Part shown: one piece after another, positions 57,761 through 64,000 of the stretch | Layout of the letters: each line of letters starts with the position of its first letter | Position numbering within the stretch: position 1 is the stretch's first letter | Origin: Nitrospirota bacterium | GTDB lineage: Bacteria; Nitrospirota; Thermodesulfovibrionia; Thermodesulfovibrionales; UBA6898 | Reading direction: 5' to 3' | Length of the DNA: 64,000 bases | NCBI GenBank assembly: GCA_021825365.1 | Contig: JAKAHR010000010.1 | Location: forward strand, 44,500-108,499 | Made by a program: the position numbers and the translations under genes | The notes under the pieces: generated by a model | What the model was told of the DNA's origin: nothing | What the model saw: only the letters and a program-made list of their open reading frames with translations | Databases searched by the model: none

Positions 57761-58669
57761 ATGGAAGACCATAAACTGAAGGTATTCTGCACCGTCGCCG
57801 AGACGAAGAGTTTTTCAAAGACTTCGGAGATTATCCATCTTACGCAGCCTGCCGTCAGCCTGCAGATCCAGGCCCTCGAGGAGATTTATGAGACAAAGCT
57901 CTTCGACCGTTCGAGCAGTACGGTTTCCCTGACACCCGCCGGGGAGATTCTCTATAAATATGCGAAAGAGATACTCGCCCTCTATGCGGCCACCGAAAAG
58001 GTAATCGGCGAGATTACCGGCCTCGTGAAGGGAAGCATCAGCATCGGAGCGAGTTCTACGATCGGAAATTACCTGCTCCCCGGAGTCATCACTGATTTCA
58101 AGAAGGCACATCTGAAGATCAAGTGCCATCTCCTCGTCGGCAACACCAAGCGCGTCATCGAGTTGCTCAACTCCGGAAATATCGATCTCGGCCTGGTGGA
58201 GGGAGAAGTGACGCGCCAGAAGATGGTCGTTGAGAGACTCATCCCGGATGAACTCCTGCTCGTCGTCCCGTCGCACCATCCCTGGGCAAAGAAGAAGGAG
58301 ATCTCGATCAGCGAGTTGACGAAGGAGCCCTTTATCTTCAGGGAGGGCGGCTCGGGTACGCGCCAGATGATCGAGAAGTTCCTCGCCCGGCATGGTATTA
58401 CACCGCAGGACATGAAGATATCCATGGTCCTCGGCAGCACCGAGGCTATCAAGGAGGCCGTTGAAAATGGTCTCGGCGTCTCCATCATCTCCCGCTGGGC
58501 AGCGAGGAAGGAGCTCAAATACGGCAGTCTCCACCTCCTCAGGATCAAGGAAGAAAAGATGCTTCGCGAGTTTTCCCTGATCATCAACAGGAACTCCGTC
58601 TCCTCCCATGCGGTGGATGAGTTTCTGACATACCTGAAGTCGTATCCGTTCGACAAGCTGTTGAGCTAG
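57761..58669 (+). CDS. LysR family transcriptional regulator
   Basis: This 302-residue protein has an N-terminal winged HTH (FCTVAETKSFSKTSEIIHLTQPAVSLQIQALE) and a substrate-binding domain with the segment REGGSGTRQMIEKFL, as in CysB-like and some selenium-linked members. I chose the ATG at 57761, preceded by GGAAGGAAGG; an upstream in-frame start would lie inside rnpB. Targets are unknown. Its stop codon overlaps that of the convergent GH57 gene. Confidence 0.92.
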   Translation: MEDHKLKVFCTVAETKSFSKTSEIIHLTQPAVSLQIQALEEIYETKLFDRSSSTVSLTPAGEILYKYAKEILALYAATEKVIGEITGLVKGSISIGASSTIGNYLLPGVITDFKKAHLKIKCHLLVGNTKRVIELLNSGNIDLGLVEGEVTRQKMVVERLIPDELLLVVPSHHPWAKKKEISISELTKEPFIFREGGSGTRQMIEKFLARHGITPQDMKISMVLGSTEAIKEAVENGLGVSIISRWAARKELKYGSLHLLRIKEEKMLREFSLIINRNSVSSHAVDEFLTYLKSYPFDKLLS

Positions 58670-60282
58670 GTCTTTTTCGGATCGGCAAATATCCGGAAAT
58701 CCAGGTCAGCGAAGAGGTTGTTTTTCGCTTCGAGTTGAGCGAGGTATTCCCCGTTGATCGCTCCCCCGGAGATCTGCCGGTGCAACTCCAGGAAGTTACT
58801 GATGTGTTCGATGAATTTGTTTCTGGCAAAGGCAGAAGCGTGATCAGTATTCATCATGAAGGCCCAGTCGCTGGACTGGGCGAGCAGCAGTTCCCTTCCT
58901 GCCTGGTTGAGTCCCCGCCTGATGAGTCCGCTGCAACGTTTCCGTCCGGACGCGAGGGCCGTCATGAGCCGGGATGCCCGCGCAAGGTGGCGGTATATCC
59001 AGCCGTTTGATTCGTCTACCCAGGTAGCACTATAGCCCTTGTTGCCCCAGCTGGACATCGACAGGCGGGCCGGCTCGGCTGGCCCGCCTGCTGCGATATA
59101 CTCGGAGGGCGTTGTCAGGGTGAAGGTCTGCTGCTCCCTGGCATCCGTTGCCCTGAAGAAATAGTTAAGCCATGCGGGGCCCTCATGCCACCAGTGGCCG
59201 AAGAGTTCGGCATCATAGGCAGCGGTAACCACCGGCCTGATCTTCAGCATATCGGCAAGGCCCTGGATCTGTGCAGCTCTCTTCCGGGTGAAGTCTGCTG
59301 CATGGATGCGCGCCTTGCGCATGGCCTTCCCGGGGACGTAGGGCTTTTTTGAGGGCGTTGCTCCGGTGATCCGGAAGTATTTCAGGCCGGTGAAGGTGCG
59401 CACGCCCTCAGGGAGATGGGGCCGCAGATACGTGAAATCCAGATCAAACCCGATGTCACGGTAAAAATCGCGATACTCGGAGTCACCGGGGTAGCCCTCG
59501 GAGGCGGACCAGACCTGCCGGGAAGATGCCGTATCCCGCGAAAAGGCGAAGATGCCGAGCGGCGTTTTCACCGGGAGGTAGATTCCCTGTCGCGGCCTGG
59601 GGGAGGCGCACATGAGTCCGTGGTCTTCGAGAAAGAAAAATCGTATGCCCGCCTCACGCAGCATCGGCTCAAGATCCGGCACGTAACCGCATTCGGGAAG
59701 CCACATCCCCCGGGCCTTTTTGCCGAAGATCGTCCGATGATGGTGAGCGCCCAGCAGGACCTGCGCCCGCGCAGCCGGGGGGACGGCGGATATCGCCGGA
59801 AGAAAGGCGTGTGTCGCTGCGCTTGCGATGATCTCCACCTTTCCTGTCCGCGCAAGGGCCGCAAAGGCGGAGACAAGATCTTTCCGGTAGACATCCTGAA
59901 AGAGCCGCTGCGCGAGGGAATACTGTTTCCTGTACATCTTCGCCAGGTCATGGTATCGTCTGTCCCCGCGCGTTCTGCTGATCTCCTTGCCGGAGAGTTC
60001 CAGGATCCCTTCAAGATAGCCCTGATAGCGCTCCATGAGCAGGCGGTCCCTGAGCATCTCCACGAGGGTTGGCGTAAGTGAAAGGGTGATCCGGAAGTCG
60101 ACGCGGTCATTGAGGAGCTGCTCGAAATTATGGAGGAGGGGAAGATACGTCTCGGTAATCGCCTCGAAAAGCCATCGTTCCTCCAGGTGATGACGGTGTC
60201 CGGGATACCGCACGTACGGCAGGTGGGCGTGGAGCACGATCATGACAAAGCCCTTTCCTTTTCTGGGAGGACATGCGTTCAT
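58666..60282 (-). CDS. GH57 family (DUF1957-type) alpha-glucan branching enzyme
   Basis: This 538-residue protein has the GH57 N-terminal motif VLHAHLPYVRYPG, the likely nucleophile region MWLPECGY (Glu), the motif AYDAELFGHWWHEG (likely acid/base Asp) and a C-terminal helical domain with SSDWAFMMNTDHA. GH57 branching enzymes form alpha-1,6 links in glycogen. I chose the ATG at 60282; ATG 60243 is inside the first motif's lead-in. The GH57 fold is common in anaerobes and thermophiles. Confidence 0.92.
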   Translation of the reverse strand: MNACPPRKGKGFVMIVLHAHLPYVRYPGHRHHLEERWLFEAITETYLPLLHNFEQLLNDRVDFRITLSLTPTLVEMLRDRLLMERYQGYLEGILELSGKEISRTRGDRRYHDLAKMYRKQYSLAQRLFQDVYRKDLVSAFAALARTGKVEIIASAATHAFLPAISAVPPAARAQVLLGAHHHRTIFGKKARGMWLPECGYVPDLEPMLREAGIRFFFLEDHGLMCASPRPRQGIYLPVKTPLGIFAFSRDTASSRQVWSASEGYPGDSEYRDFYRDIGFDLDFTYLRPHLPEGVRTFTGLKYFRITGATPSKKPYVPGKAMRKARIHAADFTRKRAAQIQGLADMLKIRPVVTAAYDAELFGHWWHEGPAWLNYFFRATDAREQQTFTLTTPSEYIAAGGPAEPARLSMSSWGNKGYSATWVDESNGWIYRHLARASRLMTALASGRKRCSGLIRRGLNQAGRELLLAQSSDWAFMMNTDHASAFARNKFIEHISNFLELHRQISGGAINGEYLAQLEAKNNLFADLDFRIFADPKKT

Positions 60283-60387
60283 GAGACATGATACCCTATG
60301 CGAAGGGCAGGGGCAAGGGACGCTTCCATTGCAAAAAAAAAATCCGGAGTGCACAATGTAAGGCAGCATATCGAACGCGGGGAGACA

Positions 60388-61251
60388 ATGGCGTATATTT
60401 TTCTCGATAACAGGATGGTGACGGATTCAGAGGCCAGAATTTCCGTCTTTGATCACGGATTCCTCTACGGCGACGGTGTCTATGAAACCATGAGGACATA
60501 TGACCAGGTGGTGTTTATGCGTGAACAGCACCTGGAGCGTCTGTCCCGTTCAGCGGCCTTCATCCGGCTGAAGGTGCCGCCGGATGATTTCGTCGCGGAG
60601 GCTGTCCGTCAGACCTTGGCGGCCAATGGTCTTACTGATGCCTACGTCAGGATAACGGTCTCGCGGGGGAAGGGGCCCCTGGGTCTCGATCCCGACCTCT
60701 GCCCTGAGCCCACCTTTGTGGTGTTCGCCCAGGAGTTTAGGCGCTACCCCGAATCATGGTACAGGGACGGGGTGCGGCTGGTCCTCGCCGGGACGCGCCG
60801 AAATCCGGTGGATGCGGTCAACCCGCGGATCAAGTCACTGAACTTTCTCAATAATATTCTCGCCAAGATCGAGGCAAAGGACCGCGGCGCGCTGGAGGCG
60901 GTGATGCTGAATGAAGGCGGATATATCGCCGAAGGCACTATCAGCAACATCTTCTTCATGCAGGAAGGGATTCTCCGGACGCCGTCTCTTGATGCAGGCA
61001 TCCTCGACGGGATTACCCGCGCCCTGGTGATCAGTCTTGCCCGTCGCAACGGGATTCGGGTCGAGGAAGGACTTTTCCTGCCGGAAGACCTGCTGCAGGC
61101 GACCGAGGTTTTTTATACCAACACCACGTCTGAGATCATGCCGGTCTCCATGATCGATCAGCGGCCGTTTGTCGTCGGAGAGGCGACGCGGTTTCTGCAC
61201 CGGCTCTACCGTGAAGAGGTCGTCAAGTATGTCGAGGCCTTCCGCCGGTAA
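60388..61251 (+). CDS. Class IV aminotransferase (branched-chain or D-amino acid type)
   Basis: This 287-residue PLP enzyme has FDHGFLYGDGVYETMRTY near the start, RIKSLNFLNNILAKIEA with the PLP lysine, and the conserved EGTISNIFF and TNTTSEIMPV. It fits branched-chain aminotransferase, D-alanine aminotransferase or aminodeoxychorismate lyase, which motifs alone do not separate. I chose the ATG at 60388 (GGGGAGACA upstream); a longer form begins in the convergent gene's 5' region. Confidence 0.92.
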   Translation: MAYIFLDNRMVTDSEARISVFDHGFLYGDGVYETMRTYDQVVFMREQHLERLSRSAAFIRLKVPPDDFVAEAVRQTLAANGLTDAYVRITVSRGKGPLGLDPDLCPEPTFVVFAQEFRRYPESWYRDGVRLVLAGTRRNPVDAVNPRIKSLNFLNNILAKIEAKDRGALEAVMLNEGGYIAEGTISNIFFMQEGILRTPSLDAGILDGITRALVISLARRNGIRVEEGLFLPEDLLQATEVFYTNTTSEIMPVSMIDQRPFVVGEATRFLHRLYREEVVKYVEAFRR

Positions 61252-61269
61252 GTCTTCCGGGAACGGACT

Positions 61270-62334
61270 CTACTCGGGGATGTTGGCGTAGAGATAGGTT
61301 GCAAGGGAGCTGAAGACGACCGGCACGGTCCATGCCGACACCGCCGGCGGGAGTATCCCCGCAAAGCCGAGTGAAAGGGTGACCGTGTAGCCGAGCCAGT
61401 ACAGGAGGCTGATGAACAGGCCGATCCCTGCGCTGAAGATGCCGCCGCCGATGCGGATCGTGGCGGAAAGCGAAAGACCCAACAGCATCATGAAAAAATT
61501 GATCAGGGGGAATGACATCTTTGAATTCAGGCTCACCGCGAGTTTCGTGTTCCTGAACCCCGCCTTCTTGAGCCTCTGCATGTAGCGGTATAACTCCGCG
61601 ATTCCCATTTCGTCGGTTCCCTTAAGCTCCTCTCCGAAGAGATCAGGTGATTCAATATCCGCATAGTTCATCGTCTTCAGGAAAGACATCTTTCCGGTTG
61701 CGACATCATAGCGTTTTACCGCGCTCAGGACCCACGAGCTCCCATTCCAGGCCGCATAATCGGCGATGATTTCCTCCTTCAGGAAATCCGGTCCGGTGAT
61801 AAAGATGGTGACTCCCTTTGCGAGTTTCTGTTCGGGGACGTACAGGTCGATCTTCACGGGCGATCCGTCCTTCGCCTTGAGCCAAAAGCCGCCGTCGCCC
61901 GAGGCGAAGCGCTTTGTCTTGCCTTCGAGATAATTCCGGAGGAGCATCGCCCGGCCTGAAAAGTCCGGCGCGATGACCTCTGCCGTAATAAACGCTACGG
62001 CGCTGATCAGAGCTCCCGCTGCGACAAAGGGGACGAAGAGGGAGCGTACCCGTCCGCCTGCGGTCTTGATGGCGGTTATTTCTCCCCTGCGCGATGCCTG
62101 GCTGAAGGTGAAAAGGCTGCAGATCAGCACCGACATGGGAAGAAGGTACATGAAGAATTTTGGCACGTTAAAGAAAGCGTACAGCACCAGATGTATTGCC
62201 GTCGGCCGGCCGGGCATGAAGCTGCCTATCTTGTCTATGAGGTCCAGGAGGCTGAAGACGATAGAGAGGCCCAGGGCAAGAAGGAACAGAAGTTTCAGGA
62301 AATCTTTCATGTACGCGCGCTGCATGATTCTCAT
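61270..62334 (-). CDS. lptG: LPS export permease LptG
   Basis: This 354-residue protein has six membrane segments in two groups around a periplasmic beta-jellyroll, typical of LptF/LptG permeases. I chose the ATG at 62334 because it overlaps the lptF stop as ATGA; the longer in-frame start lies within lptF. With LptF and the ATPase LptB it extracts LPS from the inner membrane. LptB is not in the window. Confidence 0.9.
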   Translation of the reverse strand: MRIMQRAYMKDFLKLLFLLALGLSIVFSLLDLIDKIGSFMPGRPTAIHLVLYAFFNVPKFFMYLLPMSVLICSLFTFSQASRRGEITAIKTAGGRVRSLFVPFVAAGALISAVAFITAEVIAPDFSGRAMLLRNYLEGKTKRFASGDGGFWLKAKDGSPVKIDLYVPEQKLAKGVTIFITGPDFLKEEIIADYAAWNGSSWVLSAVKRYDVATGKMSFLKTMNYADIESPDLFGEELKGTDEMGIAELYRYMQRLKKAGFRNTKLAVSLNSKMSFPLINFFMMLLGLSLSATIRIGGGIFSAGIGLFISLLYWLGYTVTLSLGFAGILPPAVSAWTVPVVFSSLATYLYANIPE

Positions 62335-63404
62335 CGGATGCATTCCCTCCGGAACAGGAAGGCGGCCGCGAGGCCAAGGACAGCCGTCGATAGCCATGCG
62401 CCGACCAGATGGGGAAGATGGGATGCCATGACAAGATTCTCCCCGTAGATGAGGATCATGTAGTAGGCGGTAAATACCAGCAGACCGATCGCCAGCCCTC
62501 CGAGTCTCCCCGACTTGCCCGACATCACCGAAAGCGGCGGACCGAGGAAGACGAGGATGAGGCAGACCGCCGGCAGTGACAGCCGGCGGTCGAATTCGAG
62601 ATAAAGGCCTGCCTTTTCCTTCTCCCCGAGGGGCTGTGCAGCCTGCCGGAGGAGTTCAAGGGGCGTGAACTCGATCTTTTTTGGCGCCGCGGCCTGCAGG
62701 TCAAGGGAAAGGGCGAGTTTGTAGCGGTCAAAAAAAAGTTCGGTCGTCGTCTGGTCCCTGGCTATATTGATATAGCCGTTTGTCAGGTAGAGGTCGATAC
62801 TGAAGCCGTCCCGGGGAACGATGGTTCCTTCCCGGGCCATGAGCACCTTGGGTTCCCCTTTGCTGCGGTTGTCATAGATAAAGAGCTCCTCAAGAGTTTC
62901 CGGAGACTTCTTCCCTTTAGCGATGATGACGATGTCCTTGAAGGAGGTGTTGAAGGTGCCCTCCTCAATGGCGAGGACGGAGCGGGCTGTGATGATCCTC
63001 GTTATTTCATCCCTGAGCTTGATGCTGCTCTTGGGGCCCACATAGAAGCTGACGCAGCAGCTCGCCAGAAACCCTGCGACACCCAGGGCCATCACGGGGA
63101 AAGATATCCCGGCGAAATGCATGCCGCTCGCCCTGAGAATGACGGTTTCGCTGTCGAGGTTCATCCTCCCGTATACAATGAGCGTAGCAAGCAGGAGGGA
63201 CATGGGGATGGTAAGCAGCAGAAGCTGGGGCTGCAGATATACGATAATCCTTGCCAGATCGGCGGCGGTCGCCCCGATACCCGAGAGGAGCTTACTGAGC
63301 CTCAGCATCTTTTCCATCATGAGCACTGAGTTCAGGAAGGCCAGCGTCAGGAAGAAGGCGACAACGAGTTCCCTGAATATGGCCCTGTGGATGATTTTTG
63401 ACAT
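62331..63404 (-). CDS. lptF: LPS export permease LptF
   Basis: This protein has six membrane segments around a periplasmic domain of the YjgP/YjgQ family, beginning IFRELVVAFFLTLAFLNSVL and with LLTIPMSLLLATLIVYGRM in the third helix. I chose the ATG at 63404 (MSKIIHRAIF); an ATG three codons earlier is possible. It overlaps lptG by 4 nt, so the pair is made together. Confidence 0.9.
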   Translation of the reverse strand: MSKIIHRAIFRELVVAFFLTLAFLNSVLMMEKMLRLSKLLSGIGATAADLARIIVYLQPQLLLLTIPMSLLLATLIVYGRMNLDSETVILRASGMHFAGISFPVMALGVAGFLASCCVSFYVGPKSSIKLRDEITRIITARSVLAIEEGTFNTSFKDIVIIAKGKKSPETLEELFIYDNRSKGEPKVLMAREGTIVPRDGFSIDLYLTNGYINIARDQTTTELFFDRYKLALSLDLQAAAPKKIEFTPLELLRQAAQPLGEKEKAGLYLEFDRRLSLPAVCLILVFLGPPLSVMSGKSGRLGGLAIGLLVFTAYYMILIYGENLVMASHLPHLVGAWLSTAVLGLAAAFLFRRECIR

Positions 63405-63950
63405 GAAACACATTGTAACATACTCCTGTTATGTATATAGATATATGCAACTTTATGGGGATTTCCGATTGTCTCATATTTGCAAAGGACTGTTGAAAAT
63501 TGGATACAAACGCTGGTCTCATGGCGTGGAATGAGGGAAAAGGGTCAAAACTAACACGCCGTAACTAAAAGATATATTGAATCAACTGCCTGTAAAATGA
63601 TGAGTACGGGGGTATTGGCCTTCTTTTTGCTTCAGATATGCGTACAGTATGACATATCCCCGGCGGCAGCACGAAAAATCTTGACAAAATGACCGGGAGA
63701 ATGATATAAATTTTGCAGCCAAAACATGCCAGATTTGTCTTATATAACTGGGTTATTTGCACGCAGCCTCCATGGGAGGCGGAACTTTTTATGGGGAGGT
63801 GATACAAAGCAGAGGTCAAAGCGCACCGATTACGGTAGTTCGTATGGTAAATCCGCCCTTGGCGGATGGAATATTTAGTTAGTTATTAGCGGTTAACACA
63901 TTTAACTCCTAATTCTAACTTCTAACTTCATGAGAAGGAGGGTTAGCAAA
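63405..63950. other. 546-nt intergenic region with a long structured leader
   Basis: No gene is supported here. The region between lptF and the exported protein holds two hairpins, GCCTCC-ATG-GGAGGC (63766-63780) and ATCCGCC-CTT-GGCGGAT (63851-63867), and an AT-rich tail with repeated TCTAACTTC-like words before the ribosome-binding site. I could not match it to a known riboswitch. Confidence 0.7.
63681..63710 (+). promoter_or_regulatory. Strong sigma-70 promoter upstream of the last gene
   Basis: TTGACA (63681-63686), an 18-nt spacer and TATAAA (63705-63710) predict a start near 63717, leaving an untranslated leader of about 230 nt. Confidence 0.75.
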
Positions 63951-64000
63951 TTGAAGAAGCTTTTAGCGATACTCTTAGGCGCACTCTTTGTTTTCAGTTT
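63951..64000 (+). CDS. Exported protein, N-terminal fragment (3' cut by window)
   Basis: Only the first 16 codons are in the window. They read as a signal peptide (MKKLLAILLGALFVFS). A TTG at 63951 with AGGAGG nine bases upstream is my chosen start; an in-frame ATG at 63930 would absorb that site into the coding region. The long leader and strong promoter suggest an abundant envelope protein, whose identity is unknown. Confidence 0.6.
   Translation, partial: MKKLLAILLGALFVFS

Noticed and set aside
63565..63819. Minus-strand open frame of 84 codons in the last intergenic region
   Set aside because: It lies opposite the promoter and structured leader of the exported protein gene and its composition is not protein-like.
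63766..63867. Cyclic-di-GMP-I riboswitch
   Set aside because: Only fragments resemble the consensus; the first conserved segment and tetraloop receptor parts are missing, so I did not call it.

Overview
The window reads as chromosomal DNA of an anaerobic or facultative Gram-negative bacterium with fairly high GC. The mixture of a NADH-type 14-subunit complex I, a HydABC-like diaphorase operon, periplasmic heme-binding sensors, a c-type-heme rhodanese and many NtrC-type regulators is reminiscent of Nitrospirota or Desulfobacterota relatives. That placement is inference only. Nearly all of the sequence is coding and there is no sign of phage, insertion sequence or CRISPR.

Region 1 (1-9.95 kb): the end of an MFS transporter, then a convergent ten-gene minus-strand operon (9863 to 905). 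It encodes a soluble NAD(P)H-type electron-transfer module built like the HydB/HydC parts of bifurcating hydrogenases (NuoE, thioredoxin-like ferredoxin, long NuoF, NuoG-like subunit). The signalling parts are unusual: a receiver domain fused to NuoE, a receiver fused to a GcvH-like domain without its lipoyl lysine, two DRTGG proteins, two small HATPases and a PHP protein. A -24/-12 (sigma-54) promoter lies just upstream. No hydrogenase subunit is present. This is the best candidate here for an undescribed system.

Region 2 (10.1-26.1 kb): a small tautomerase, a hybrid histidine kinase, an AsmA-like protein, the PBP1C / alpha-2-macroglobulin pair, and a three-gene two-component cluster whose kinase carries two periplasmic c-heme motifs.

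Region 3 (26.2-40.6 kb): a complete, tightly packed nuoA-N operon in canonical order, divergent from the heme sensor cluster.

Region 4 (40.7-52.3 kb): amidohydrolase, TypA/BipA, HDOD protein, ferredoxin-nitroreductase, a GT-C-like membrane protein, a small unknown protein, a rhodanese gene interrupted by an in-frame UGA that is very probably selenocysteine (SECIS-like hairpin directly downstream), and an NtrB/NtrC-type pair.

Region 5 (52.3-64 kb): the macromolecular synthesis operon rpsU-yqeY-dnaG-rpoD, a CAU tRNA, a zinc-ribbon coiled-coil protein, rnpB, a LysR regulator, a GH57 enzyme, a class IV aminotransferase, lptF-lptG, and finally a strong promoter with a roughly 230-nt leader before the start of an exported protein cut by the window edge.
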